A stretch of 64,000 nt of DNA from Sesamia nonagrioides (GCA_017933935.1 JADWQK010001779.1:1733501-1797500), one strand, 5' to 3'; shown: positions 1 to 10,744, numbered from the stretch's first letter. Program-made: numbers and translations. Notes: generated by a model not told the origin, from the letters alone.

Positions 1-326
1 TTAATTATTTAATAGTAAGAGAAATATAACATCACAACTTTGTTCACTAAAAGTGAACAAAGTGAAGTGGGGAAATATACCCATATTTCCCCACTGACGT
101 TTTAGCCTACTGCCAAATCGAATGTCAGGGTAATTGAAAAATTCCTGACGAAAATACCCATTAATAAATACTTAATATTCTCGTTTTTTATATTTTTTAG
201 CGGAGAAAAACAAATCTTCGTGTGTAATCTAAACGTTACCAGTCGAATAAATTAATAACAAATTAATAATGCTTTTTTACTCCTCAATGTAAATATAACT
301 TATGACAAATCAGCAAAATTAATCTG
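1..326. other. AT-rich intergenic DNA, nothing recognised
   Basis: I see no reading frame, repeat boundary or RNA-like structure in this stretch. Confidence 0.5.
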
Positions 327-529
327 TACTAATATATAAAGCTGAAGAGTTTATTTGTTTGTTTGAACGCGCTAAAGTCAGGAACTACGGGTCCGATTTG
401 AAAAGTTCTTTTTGCGTTGGATAGCCCCCTAATCCAGGAAGGCTTTAGGCTATATAACATCATACTGCGACCAATAGAAGCGGAGCATAACTAACTCCAC
501 GCGAACGAAGTCGCTGGCGGCAGCTAGTT
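327..529 (+). mobile_element. RepA short interspersed element, copy 1
   Basis: This dispersed repeat begins with AAAGCTGAAGAG, runs through a GTTTGTTTGAACGCGCTAA segment and a CGACCAATAGAAGCGGAGCA segment, and ends in a GC-rich stretch finishing GCTAGTT. Relatives occur near 4.15, 28.5, 31.2, 54.7, 59.0 and 63.5 kb in both orientations. It has no coding capacity and is a non-autonomous element of unresolved class. Confidence 0.7.
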
Positions 530-636
530 GAGTATACAAAGTGGCAATACCGCAGTCTCTTACGTACATTACCAGTCGACAGTCGACGATTTATATATTT
601 TTAATGAATAATTTGTAGTTTAGTATTATTATAATT

Positions 637-882
637 ATAATCAGCCTTTAATGTTTCCACTTCTGGGACACTGGCCTCCTCTCGATGAGAGGGAGTGGGC
701 TTAATCTACAACGCGGGTCCAGTGCGGGTTGGTAGATGTCACGTCATGTCTTCAAAATTTTGCCTCTAGGACATGCCAGTTTGCTCATGATGTTTTCTTT
801 CGCCGTTTTGAGAGCAGTGGTGATGAAATAATTTTACACAAAGTAAAGCTCCAGACGAGGTTCGAACCTACGAATTTTTTTT
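637..882 (-). mobile_element. SINE-4 (tRNA-related), 5' part missing
   Basis: Read on the minus strand, a GAGGTTCGAACCT-like B box is followed by the TGAGGAAACC/GAAGGAAAACAT-type body and ends in a segment like CCAGTGTCCCAGAAGTGG. Related fragments lie near 57.1 kb and 63.3 kb. The tRNA-like head is cut off by a T-rich tract and the adjacent element at 888. Assignment as a SINE is by similarity to a layout common in Lepidoptera. Confidence 0.5.
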
Positions 883-887
883 TTTTT

Positions 888-1235
888 TTTGTAGTGTGGC
901 ACTAGATAAGACTTTGTGCCAATTTCAAGTAAAATATAAATCTTCAAAAGTTCTTCTTTCTTTCTCTTATGGCTTCGCACGGTTTGTGCATTTAGCCAAT
1001 GTCACGTAATGAATTATTCATGTCGAAAAAGACGGCCGCGGGTACCGAACACTCAAGAGGAAGTTTTGGTACAAAGCCATGATGTGGCCACTATGCTACA
1101 ATATTTCACTGTTCTTTATGAATTATTCACTGAATGCCCTTTTTACTATATAAATCACGCGTTTTTATTTAGTAAACGACACTATAAATAATTTAAAAGT
1201 CCAATGAAAAATGAGCGTGGCACTCATCTTAGCTT
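888..1235 (+). mobile_element. GTGGCAC element, copy 1 (MITE-like)
   Basis: The unit runs from GTGTGGCACTAGATAAGAC to AGCGTGGCACTCATCTTAGC. A second copy at 51451-51815 is very similar across its whole length, and two inverted, more diverged copies lie near 47.5 and 49.8 kb. A 60-codon open frame (1009-1191) is kept in the 51-kb copy and most of it can be followed in the inverted copies. The terminal similarity is short, so the class is unsure. Confidence 0.6.
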
Positions 1236-1315
1236 CCCGCCAAAACCTCCAAATGTCCAACCTACGACTTACAACTTGTGTACAGTTTAGTATTAATAAA
1301 AGTTTGTAAATATTA

Positions 1316-1623
1316 GCACCGATTCTCATGTTCACACACTAAACTAATTTTAAGTTAAATGCATCTTTTTCTTTCCATTTCTTTAAGAAAAGGACAGAAG
1401 ATAAAATGTCAGTTTCGACCTGTCAAATTAGTGCGCTCCTGACGTAAACTGGCGTATTTTTAGTCGCCATGTTTATAATTGCGTCTAAACTGTCTATGGA
1501 GTATCTTAATTTGACAGGATTAAACTTAAATGTTATCCTCTATCCTTTTCCTTACGAAATGGAAAGAAAAAGATGCACTTAACTTAAAATTTGTTTAGTT
1601 TGTTAACAACAGAATCGGCGCCA
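1316..1623. mobile_element. Foldback MITE (GCRCCGATTCT ends), copy 1
   Basis: The two ends are inverted copies of each other: CACTAAACTAATTTTAAGTT followed by AATGCATCTTTTTCTTTCC on the left, and GGAAAGAAAAAGATGCACTT then AACTTAAAATTTGTTTAGTT on the right, closing with AGAATCGGCGCC. The middle has GTAAACTGGCGTATTTTTAG and no coding frame. A second copy with a nested insertion lies at 58931-59455 and one arm survives near 8.54 kb. Confidence 0.75.
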
Positions 1624-1905
1624 TTTTCTCTATGTACACACATCAAAAGTGTCTAGGGATCAACATATATTTTTGCAATAACTTTTCTCCTGATTGATAT
1701 TAATTAAAATTTTCTTTAAGGATTCATCAAATAAAGTGTTTTCGTTTGTCACAGTAACGATAAACCAAGTCACCTTTGCATTAATAAAGAAATTTGCCAT
1801 TTTCCTAATAAAGGGATATTTGACATTTGAACCACTAACACAAAAGTTCGAAAAAAAGACTGAAATAACAGTTTTCTCTAAAATTTTATTGGGTAACTTA
1901 AACAA

Positions 1906-2238
1906 TTAATAATCCGTGTTTCTACCGCGAACACTAACAACACAAGAACATCGGTTTGGCATACTCAAAATGAGTTCATCCAAATCACGCTGTGGAATGG
2001 CCGCCCATGTTCGTTGCAACAACAAAAAAAGGTCTTCTTGCGACTGGATACCCTCCATATTCGGCAGAGCTCTTCTCTGTAGCATATCCCATGCATGCTC
2101 AATCGGGTTCAAGTCTGGCGACTGAGCAGGCCAGGGCAGGACATTGATGTTAGCTGCGGCGAGAGTCTGTCTTACAACTCTTGCGGTGTGCGGTCGTGCA
2201 TTATCATGCATTAACTGAAATAAGGGACCGATTTGCAC
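1906..2238 (-). pseudogene. Tc1 transposase, C-terminal part
   Basis: This 110-codon piece contains LMHDNARPHTARVV (second catalytic Asp) and LPWPAQSPDLNPIEHAWDML (the third acidic position of the DD34E triad), followed by the usual C-terminal tail. It is separated from the N-terminal piece by about 160 bp that still translate to transposase-like residues in shifted frames, so frameshifts or stops have split one gene. The intergenic translation was only checked roughly. Confidence 0.88.
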
Positions 2239-2400
2239 TTGTAGAGGAACGATGACGTCTGATACAATCGTTTCAGCATAAATTTGAGCGTTGAGGTTGC
2301 CTCTGATCCAAATCTACTCAGTTCTTCCGCCGATCCAAATACCCGCCCATACCATGATGGTTCCACCACTATAAGGATGGACTTCCTGGCAGGATTTTAA

Positions 2401-3033
2401 TCACTGTTGGCGTCCAGGGGTTCTCCAGTGTCGTATACGTCTTGTATCCGGTCTCATACCAAAACGAGACTCATCAGAAAAGCACACGAAACGCCATTGT
2501 TCTTCTGCCCAATTTCTGTGTTCAAGAGCCCATTGATATCGAATCCTACGATTGTGCATTGCTATAGGTGGTACCCGTAGCGGTCTTCGGGAATGAAGGT
2601 TCACTTCATGCAAGCGGTTTCTGACTGTTTGGTCGCTAATTAAGTTCCCTGAAGAGTGATGAAGCCTCACGGCTAACATCATGGCGGTTATTGTTGGAGC
2701 TCTTCGAGTTAAGATTTGAATGTATCGGTCTTGTCTCCGTGTGGTGCAGCGATACCGTCCTCCATGGCGCTCAGCCACGGTACCAGTGCTTCGGTAACGT
2801 GTCCAAAGTCGACTGATAACACTCTGACTTGTATTCAGAGCTAAAGCCACAGTACGTTGCCGGGAACCAGCTTCTATCATTCCCACGGCTCTGAGCATTT
2901 CTTCCCTGCTTAAATGACGTCGCCGCTCCATAATAACGTTGGTTTTAATCAGTAGTAGGGAAACAGTAGCACTAATAATGTCTTCAATGCGTTGTATGTT
3001 TTTATAGGGAAAATATTGACAGCTGATTTTCAT
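2401..3033 (-). pseudogene. Tc1 transposase, N-terminal part
   Basis: Of the 210 codons, roughly the first 34 lie before the usual start region MERRRHLSREEM. The next part holds a helix-turn-helix DNA-binding region (EMLRAVGMIEAGSRQRTVAL, then SQSVISRLWTRYRSTGTVAE) and a second HTH-like segment (APTITAMMLAVRLHHSSGN). It ends at CFSDESRFGM, which carries the first catalytic Asp. It stops at codon TAA near 2401, just after TPGRQQ, where the family normally continues to the second Asp. Confidence 0.9.
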
Positions 3034-3684
3034 CTTTTACTCGAATTTGATTCACAGTTCCTGATTCAAATTATGAAATGCACCAAAAAGGATCCATATA
3101 AATTTATAAAATCATAAATTTATTACAAAGCCACATCTCAATCTCAAGAAATCCGCATAAAAATGCTTGATCCCTAGACACTTTTGATGTGTGTAGTTAT
3201 AAAATTAATTTAAATAATTTATATTTTGGGAGACTCACACGGAACAAGTCCATATGATTTCCGTCAAATGATTGTATAGACACGGAAGCCAGACATCCCA
3301 CAAAACTAAATAGGTTAACAATACAGCACCATTACGAATGCCTTTTCCGGATATCATGGCGTATCACCGTGGTTGTTCCACCCAGAATATGGTGTAACAA
3401 TGCTGTGTCATTTTTTCATTTTCAACTGGGTACTGATTGATTTTCGTGTATGTTGGCTGAATGAAAATTTCATGGGTTCATTGATTTGCCTTTATATTGT
3501 TATGATAGGGACTTTAAGCTACGATTTCCTAGTAAACCGGTAGCCGCCATATAGTTTACGCAATTTACCGGCTAATGACGTCACTGAAAAAGGTCGTCTG
3601 TTTTGTTTACGAAAGTAAGTTGCTGTATTTTTTAGGGGCAAGAAGAAATAGCAGCTACACGGGACCATGGATCATGTTAAGCTA

Positions 3685-4150
3685 CACTTTTTTTTTGTTG
3701 GTATGGGATATCATCAAATGACTTCTCCCGCTCTGGGCGGAGCGGAAGGGCGTGTCAAACTTTTACTGACTAAAACCCACCCGTGTTTCTTCATTTGCCT
3801 GTGCCTGTGCGATGGCCAGGGCCACGGTTTCTTGTTTAACTAACCCGCAACCCTGACCTAGGAGGCATCGGTCTTCGTGGACCCCGTCACGATGTGCTGA
3901 CATATCTTTGAGGCGCGCGTGAAACACGACGCGCCGTCGACTCGGGCCTGGTCCTTACCGGGCGGCGAGCTGCCCACTGCTCACCGCCCGCAGGCTCGCG
4001 CTTACGGTGGCTGGGAGCTCGATGTTGTCTCCCTACCAGGGCGTCTCCTGCGGAGGCTAGTGGCGTGAGGGTGCTGGGATTCCAGCTCCCTCACGCGTTC
4101 CCCTCCTCCTTTGCCAGCATCACTGCTTCGCAGAAGGAGGTGGCGGCCTG
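3685..4150 (-). mobile_element. R1-clade-like LINE, 3' end (copy 1)
   Basis: On the minus strand the sequence ends in a poly-A tract (seen as T at 3685-3697). It is homologous to segments at 56596-56772 and 61190-61675, sharing for example GCAACCCTGACCTAGGAGG and CGGAAGGGCGTGTCAAAC blocks. The upstream part translates to an AVMLAKEE-like stretch resembling the C-terminus of R1-clade polymerases. It is a 5'-truncated retrotransposon tail. The clade assignment is from memory. Confidence 0.6.
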
Positions 4151-4205
4151 AGATTAGCGCGTTCAAACACACAAATAAAGAAACTCTTCAGGTTTACAAT
4201 ATTAA
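4151..4205 (-). mobile_element. RepA fragment
   Basis: GATTAGCGCGTTCAAACACA and AAACTCTTCAG match the start of RepA in reverse orientation, directly abutting the LINE tail. Confidence 0.6.
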
Positions 4206-5510
4206 GTATAGATGATGATATCGCTCTTAAAGATACATATTTAAATATCATCACTATTAACATTACTTTGGAATCAACTAATACTAACTTAACTAAGTAG
4301 GTAATCTTGAAATGAGATTTTGCTCAAAATGAACACCGCGTGAGAACAATTATGTAGGTATGCAAATGATTCAACATTTATATAACACAGCGCTCATAAA
4401 TAATGTAACCTTGAACCAAGCCGATGTAAACTTATAACTGTCAAGTTCAAGTTTAGATGATATTGTACGCAAAAAAGACTTGAAAAAGCATATTGTTGAT
4501 TTTTAAATATCGTTTTCCAATATCGTTTATGTGTGTATGTACTCGTAAATACTCGATACACAATGATAAGACGTGACTCGAATCGATTTGCATTCGAATG
4601 ATTTTTTCAATAATGTTACGGTGCTACTATAGGTTTTAAAACGTTTGGAATATAAGTACCTACCTAACATTATAATATTTTAAAATTAAGAACTGCTATT
4701 CTATTTTTAAAAATATATTCGAAAATAGCAATGGCGTAAAATGAGCACACTTGATTCTAATTTCAAATAATTACAAAAACATTTCTTTTGTTTAAAATAA
4801 CTCCCGTTCTTATTCCTTTGTTTTTTAATAAACATTGTTTAATGTTGCGTGGTATTTTATTATACTTACATTTTTGGAAGTTTACACGTCTCTTAATTGT
4901 CACCAACCTTTATAAATGAAACCATTGGTTTCCAAAAAAGTATTTGAAACATTAAAAAACTGTTACCGGTCCTGTTCATTCGAGAAACCCTAGTAGGTAA
5001 GTTAAAAGTCAATGTCTGCAATGCTACGGTAGCAATTTATTTTAAGAATTTCTGTCTGTCGTCAGCTGTAACGGTAAAAGTATTATGGGACGCCGCACAT
5101 AAAATACAACATTTTACGTCTCATTATTTGAGAGAAAGTCAATATTTCTCTTCTGAAGTATTGAAACCTAAAATAATTGACCTAATTGGCCTTTTAAGAT
5201 AATCGTAAACTATAATGAACTCACATTATGATATGAACAATTTCAACGTTTATATATCTACTTTTGGATTTCGATAGTTTGACCAATAAAGTCGTAACTT
5301 TGTTCATAACTTTATTTGAGAAATATTTTATACTTTAATTAATATTTTGCACAGCAATAGATTAGTAAAACTATTCAGATTGTGATTGAGATTACGCAAT
5401 TAGATTTTACTTTCCTCCTAACAGTGCTTATTTGCACTGGTGCCTAGCCGTCTCCAATTATTTGACAGTAGGTAACCGGATTCCAAAATCCTACTAATAT
5501 TATCTATAGG
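4206..5510. other. AT-rich intergenic DNA
   Basis: No coding frame longer than about 60 codons, no repeat shared with the rest of the window and no RNA signature was recognised here. Confidence 0.5.
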
Positions 5511-5520
5511 TATGCAAGTT

Positions 5521-5579
5521 TGTTTGGATGGATGGGTGGATGAGTGAATGGATGGATGCCTGAATGGATGGATGGATGT
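5521..5579. repeat. (GGAT)n microsatellite
   Basis: An imperfect run of GGAT/GAAT tetranucleotides, for example GGATGGATGGGTGGATGAG. Confidence 0.9.
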
Positions 5580-6010
5580 TTTAATTATAATTTTTATTGT
5601 GTTTTATTAAACTACATGTTTAGGTATGTCCGATTAATCACTGTATCACTGTTGATTAATTATGTCACTAGCCATACATTATTAGTTTAACATTAGACTA
5701 TAATAGCTTAAACAAAAGACAAGCTACTTCAGTATTAGGGATCCAGAGTGTTGAATTCATGACTCCGACCTGCAATTTGTCTAAAAACAATTCCACTCTC
5801 TTTGCATCGATGGATGCGGGATGTTTGATATTTTTTCGCACAAAATCTCCTACATGGATGTGGATGACATTTGGTAAGAAGATTGCTTATAACCAGAAGT
5901 AACATAGTGGATACTTTTGTCTTATGGGATTAAAACGTATGCGAGTGAAATCACGGAGCGCTGCTAGTCAATTATAAGCAGCAATTCACTCCTTTTTTTC
6001 AATATTGTAG
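5580..6010. other. Intergenic DNA, nothing recognised
   Basis: AT-rich with no recognised gene or repeat boundary. Confidence 0.4.
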
Positions 6011-6014
6011 CTAT

Positions 6015-6410
6015 TTATTGTCCCTCACTATGACCCTCATAAGAAAGCTCAAGGCTGCACAGAGAGCTATAGAGAGAGCTATATGCTAGGTGTTTCGCTA
6101 CGTGTTCAGATCAGGAATGAGGAGAATCGTAGAAGAACGAAAGTCGAAGACATAGCCCAGCGGATTGGCTCTTTGAAGTAGCAGTGGGCGGGGCACATAG
6201 CTCGTAGAGCCGATGGCCGATGGGGCAGCAAGGCTCTTGAATGGCGACCACGTACCGGCAAGCGCAGCGTCGGATACCCACCGACTAGATGGTCGGATGA
6301 CCTGACCAAAATCGCAGGGAAGCGCTGGATGCAGGCCGCATTCTTTTTGGTAATCCTTGGGTGAGGCCTATGCCCAGCAGTGGACTTCGTGTGGCTGAGA
6401 TGATGGTTGT
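6015..6410 (+). pseudogene. RTE-clade LINE, end of reverse-transcriptase ORF
   Basis: With a few frame breaks this translates to a conserved RTE ORF2 C-terminus: KLKAAQRAIERA, then VQIRNEENRRRTKVEDIAQR, then QWAGHIARRADGRWGSKALE, then WRPRTGKRSVGYPPTRWSDD. An in-frame TAG interrupts it before QWAGH. Such tails follow the polymerase domain in RTE retrotransposons. This is a 5'-truncated dead copy. Confidence 0.8.
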
Positions 6411-6419
6411 CCCTTAATA

Positions 6420-7210
6420 AACAAAAATAAATCTATATACGCAAGGATTTTCGATCGACCTATAAATTAATACGGAAGTAAACCATTAGTACAGCAAAAC
6501 TAATGCATATTTTTGTATTTTTTATTGACAAAATAGGTAATACAAACAACTCATCTAATCCGACTAATTCATTCAGTCAGATAAAGAGTTGTTAAGTAAA
6601 GTTATGACACGTAACGAACATACCGTGATTTGTTATTCAAATTGCACGGAAATTTGAACAAAAAGTGTAATAAAATATCTGTAACTATGGTCACCATATC
6701 TTCTGTATTAATTAGGATGAACTACTTAAACATAATTTAGGATATTCTCAGGCTAGTGGCTGCATGAGAGTAGCCGAGAGTAGCATGGAGTTGAATGGCG
6801 ATGACTTGCAATTGGAGAGGCAGATGTCTTCTGACTTTCAATCGCAATCATAATCATTCAATGGGATATGACTATTGCTTCATTTGTTCGAAAAAAGGAG
6901 TTGGAAGGATCTGAGACATACTGTCCCACTATTTTGAAAATGGCGGCCACGCATGGTTATCGAATTATGCACCTGACTGTTATAGAAATGCAGTTCTTTA
7001 TACAATATGTACTTAAAGAAAACCCCATGCAAAATAAAGGTAAATACCAAGGATAATAAAGGTTAGATAAACACATGACTAAATAAAATATGAAATTTTA
7101 CATAAACATCATACTAATAATACTAATGAATTTTGAAATAATCTTTTCTTTCCGCGAATTAATTACAACTTACCCAAAAATTAGTAATTTTTTAAAAAGT
7201 AATATCTCCA
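6420..7210. other. Intergenic DNA with no recognised gene
   Basis: A 62-codon frame (6868-7056) and a 93-codon frame (7090-7371) are open here. Neither shows a domain, signal or repeat relation I recognise, and the second runs into transposon sequence. Confidence 0.4.
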
Positions 7211-7212
7211 TT

Positions 7213-7491
7213 TTTGACGGTATCTCTGTGATTTGTCCTTGTATATTTATTTATTTTATTTATTATTATGGGCATATAGCGATACGACCATGTGACGCGT
7301 GCCCTGCGTCCCTTCGCCCGCGCATGTATTGCCTACCGCACATTTTTAAGTTACCTCTTTTTGCGAAATAATATTTATATTTTTAGGGGGATTATTTTTA
7401 AGTGTAGCCCGGCTTTGTAGGCATTAGTAGAATCAGTTATCGATACCTAACAATACCTTCACGGATCGGACAGGGCTTTCTTTACATATTG
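7213..7491 (-). mobile_element. Fragment of TA-flanked CAATATG element
   Basis: Read on the minus strand this matches the left end of the element at 9672: CAATATGTAAAGAAAGCCC, then GTATTGTTAGGTATCGATAA, then CGCAAAAAGAGGTAACTTAA, and the GACGGTA segment seen reversed at 9909. A SINE-1 3'-end-like piece (TCTGTGATTTGTCC, near 7225-7270) sits inside it. Confidence 0.65.
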
Positions 7492-7577
7492 TATAAAAAT
7501 GATAGTTTAGTTCTGTATTAAGTTGTCACTTTTGAATTAAGAACTTTGACTTAACCTCACAAAAGCTCGAAATCAGC

Positions 7578-8061
7578 CTTTAGAAGTCCACTGCTGGACA
7601 AAGGCCTCCCCCACGGGTTTCCAAGATGACCGGTCTTGTGCTGCCCGCGACCTTCACCAGGTCATCGGTCCACCTTGTTGGGGGCTGCCCTACGCTGCGT
7701 CATGCAGTACGTGGCCGCCACTCCACAACCTTACTGCCCCATCGGCAATCGGTTCTACGAGCAATGTGCCTTGCCCACGGCTACTTAATTTTAGCGACTC
7801 GAAGAGCTATGTCAGTGACTTTAGTTCTTCTGCGGATCTCCTAATTTCTGATTCGATCGCGAATATACTCCGAGCATAGCTCTTTCCATCGCCCTTTCTA
7901 TGACTCTGAGGCTTCGTATGAGGCCCATTGTGAGCGACCACGTCACAGTTCCACATCACTGGCAACACACACTGGTCAAAGACTTTAGTCTTGTGACACT
8001 GTGGTATCTTGGACGACGAGAAGATATAGCGTAGCTTCGCAAATGCTGCCCAGCCGAGTCT
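7578..8061 (-). pseudogene. RTE-clade LINE 3' portion, degenerate
   Basis: The minus strand reads LGWAAFAKLRYIFSSSKIPQ and CHKTKVFDQCVLPVMWNCDV and then, with frameshifts, the AGHIARRTDGRWG-like tail, ending in the CAGCAGTGGACTTCTAAAGG 3' region. This is the part of the RTE ORF2 just downstream of the polymerase core. A SINE-3 has inserted at its upstream edge, leaving a target duplication. Confidence 0.75.
8046..8061. repeat. Target-site duplication, left copy
   Basis: CTGCCCAGCCGAGTCT is identical to 8466-8481 and brackets SINE-3. Confidence 0.9.
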
Positions 8062-8465
8062 CATCATCATCATCATCCCAGCGTTAATCCCAGTCGCATC
8101 CGAAACCTTTTCAGGTTTGGAGTCTGGGGTCCGCTTTACCAGTCCAACTGCTGATATGGCTAAACTTCGACATTTTTCATAAAGCGACTGCCTTCTGACC
8201 TCCACAACCCGAAGGCGACATCGATGCATTGCAGTTAGACCAATTGTTGGACTTTTGAGGGCTCTAACAACCCGTAAAGACTGCCACTAGATGTTCGTAT
8301 GGCAACCGGGACCAACGGCTTAACGTGCTTTCCGAGGCACGACCAGACCAGTGCAAATATTCATATTCATGCATACAAATATTTGCACTATGCGGGGATA
8401 GAACCCGCGCCACCTTGCACAGCGGCCGCGTCCGCTACCGCTACGCCACGGAGGCTCTGGGGTCA
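8062..8465 (-). mobile_element. SINE-3, full copy with 16-bp target duplication
   Basis: The minus strand begins with a tRNA-like head: CTCCGTGGCGTAGCGGTAGC contains an A box and CGCGGGTTCTATCCCCGC a B box. It ends in an ATG-repeat tail (seen as CATCATCATCATC at 8062). The 16 bp CTGCCCAGCCGAGTCT occur directly on both sides (8046-8061 and 8466-8481). Pol III transcription and LINE-driven insertion are typical of such SINEs. Confidence 0.9.
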
Positions 8466-8481
8466 CTGCCCAGCCGAGTCT
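8466..8481. repeat. Target-site duplication, right copy
   Basis: Perfect 16-bp match to 8046-8061. Confidence 0.9.
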
Positions 8482-8538
8482 AACCTAATCTAACTAGAAC
8501 TAAAGTTAAATTTCGTTTTATAATAAGGTGGATAATAG

Positions 8539-8612
8539 TAGAGTCGATTCTCTTGTTTACAAACTAAATTAATTTAAGTTCACTGCATTTTTTTCTTTCT
8601 AGTTCATTAAAA
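8539..8612. mobile_element. Foldback MITE, single arm
   Basis: GAGTCGATTCTCTTGTTTAC, AACTAAATTAATTTAAGTT and the CTTTCT-rich block match the left arm of the MITE at 1316-1623. The rest of the element is not recognisable. Confidence 0.5.
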
Positions 8613-8734
8613 TAAACGAGGAAATTAAGAAACAACAATTACATTAAAACACGCAACACACACATAACATAACATAACATAGGAATAATGTAACATAGGA
8701 ATTATGTTACAGATCGTTAACATCATAAAGACAC

Positions 8735-9262
8735 TTGGGCGGGTTGTTTCAAACGGTTGGTTATCGTAACATACGTACGTCAAAAAGTTACGTCCGTTAA
8801 CGTAACTTTGATGATGTTTAACGTTCGTTAAATGCCGGGGCTACATTAGCAGGCGAAGATTCGTGTCGCGTTGGCGCGCAAAATATCTGTTGTCCTTGTC
8901 TGACATACACGATGTTCGTCTCATTGGCGGGCGAAGATTCAGAAATCGGCCTACGGCGAATATTCGTTGTTTAGTTGTGCGGCCGAGACGATGGAGGAAG
9001 CAGTGGCTTTGCATTATATGTCAATAAATTATTATTTATTACATGTTTACACAACAAATAAAACAAAAACAATGTAAAAAATATGCAAAAAGAACGTCAG
9101 TCCTACTTCAAAGTCTGGACGACACTGAAGTGACGTAGGTGTGACTACTCCAGCGAATATTGTCGCGACAAGTCCTTTGAAGCGCGCCATTTTACCGACA
9201 GCGCCCCGATGCTACATCGTCTGCGCACGAATACATTGCGTTGCAACGATGTACCCGGCCAC
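8735..9262. other. GC-bearing, MITE-like DNA, boundaries unsure
   Basis: GGGCGGGTTGTTTCA at 8738 mirrors TGAAACAACCCGCCC near 12510. CCGGGGCTACATTAGC near 8837 loosely mirrors the CGATGTACCCGGCC near 9248. Both suggest small inverted-repeat elements, but the arms are too diverged to place ends. Confidence 0.3.
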
Positions 9263-9542
9263 ATACATCGCCCCAGCAAATTTTATCTAGGCGACTGTCA
9301 TGTGCTGTAGTTTATCTAACTTTCTTGGTATTATTGTTTATTATTGTGGGAAATAACTTCGTGCCATTTTATAAATTAAGTCCGTTTATACTAGAAAACT
9401 GTGTACCTATAGAAAAGCTATACTTTGACGAAAAATGGATACATTTTATTTTTATTTTATATATTTGGGACAAAAAGCAATTATATGTTACAATATTAAT
9501 AGCCGGCTAAGGTATAATACATAGTAACCAAACATAAACATT
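9263..9542. other. AT-rich DNA, nothing recognised
   Basis: A chance frame of 89 codons (9241-9510) has a hydrophobic stretch but no family resemblance. Confidence 0.4.
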
Positions 9543-9671
9543 GTCGTCCTCCGTGGCGCAGCGGTCAACACGCCTGCTTGCGACGTGGAGGCCCCGGGTT
9601 CGAACCCCGGGAAGGTCATGATGGAAAACGATCATTTCCTGATTGGCCTGGGCCTTGGATGTTTATCTATA
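9543..9671 (+). mobile_element. SINE-1, 5' half (tRNA-type head)
   Basis: The head CCTCCGTGGCGCAGCGGTCA carries an A box and CCCCGGGTTCGAACCCCGGG a B box, both pol III promoter elements of tRNA-derived SINEs. The body GATCATTTCCTGATTGGCC follows. It stops at GTTTATCTATA, where a 1.9-kb element has inserted; the 3' half resumes at 11584. Other copies lie at 22444, 47011 and 49475. Confidence 0.85.
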
Positions 9672-9914
9672 CAATATGTAAAGAAAACCCTGTCCGATCC
9701 GTGAATGTATTGTTAGGTATCGATAACTGATTCTACTAATGCCTACAAAGCGGGACTAAACCTAAAAAAAAATCCCCCTAAAAAAATTAATATTATTTCG
9801 CAAAAAGAGGTAACTTAAAACATGTGCGGTAGGCCATACAGGCGACGCGGCGAGGCGGGCGAAGAGGGACGGGGCACGCGGCACGCGGTCGCATTCGCTC
9901 AGAATTATACCGTC

Positions 9915-10366
9915 AAAAAGTAAAAAAACTAAAACCCAACTACGACAAAAAACGACGCTGAAAAAGTATAAAACAAGATTTTCAGAATACTGAACTGAAC
10001 AAAGTTGCTAATGCAGTTGCAAGTAAATGGACACAGTAGTAATGTCATACAATACTATTCTGAAGTATGCAATATTCACTATATAGAGATAAATTTTCAT
10101 GTTTGGAAAGGCGTAGTCACACGTTGTCAAGGTGCTACGGTAGGTACGTATATGTAACGTGTGACTACGCCTTTCCAAACATGAAAATTTATCTCTACAT
10201 AGTGAATATTGCATACTTCAGAATAGTATTGTATGACATTACTACTGTGTCCATTTACTTGCAACTACAATAGCAACTTTGTTCAGTTCAGTATTCTGAA
10301 AATCTTGTTTTATACTTTTTCAGCGTCGGTTTTTGTCGTAGTTGGGTTTTAGTTTTTTTACTTTTT
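9915..10366. repeat. Large palindrome with 211-bp arms
   Basis: The arm at 9915-10125 is an almost exact reverse complement of 10156-10366, with a 30-bp spacer. Both arms hold, for example, ATGAAAATTTATCTCTA and GCAATATTCACTAT in opposite sense. It has no coding content of its own and any transcript through it would fold into a long hairpin. Confidence 0.9.
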
Positions 10367-10744
10367 ATTATTTGTACTATTTTGGAGTTAAAGTGTATTT
10401 GTGGCGCATAATATTAACAAAAGTTAAACTGATGAACTAAAAACTAGGTACTTGACATATTACATCTACACGTACATATAACAATATAAGCCCGAAGGCA
10501 TATAGTGCAGAGGACGTTTTTATGGGAGTTTCAGCCAGTTATCAAACTGTTTCCGCCTTCACCGCGTGGAGTTACTCCCAGCTTATGTCGTTTTCATTAG
10601 TGCATTACATGTTCTATTAATGTTCACACTGCTCTACATTGCATAAAGCGATTCAAAGTTCCCGTGATCCGCGCTTTACTCTTATCGCTCATATTTAACA
10701 TCATTAAAGCATTCTTGTAATTATGTACAAGCATAAAGTACTCG

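Larger units (their letters stand above)
1637..3193 (-). mobile_element. Tc1-type DNA transposon, inactive
   Basis: The element has perfect 27-bp terminal inverted repeats, CACACATCAAAAGTGTCTAG plus GGATCAA at 1637-1663 and the mirror copy at 3167-3193, with a TA dinucleotide on each side. The minus strand carries a transposase in two pieces. The family normally inserts at TA and moves by a DD34E transposase. The reading frame is interrupted between the pieces, so this copy should not make active protein. Confidence 0.9.

Noticed and set aside
7090..7371. 93-codon frame
   Set aside because: Its end lies within a transposon fragment and its composition is that of random AT-rich DNA.
9241..9510. 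89-codon frame with a hydrophobic stretch
   Set aside because: AT-rich DNA easily produces Phe/Ile/Leu runs; no homologue or start context.
9543..9620. Functional tRNA gene
   Set aside because: A and B boxes are present but the acceptor stem does not close; the sequence continues into a SINE body found elsewhere.
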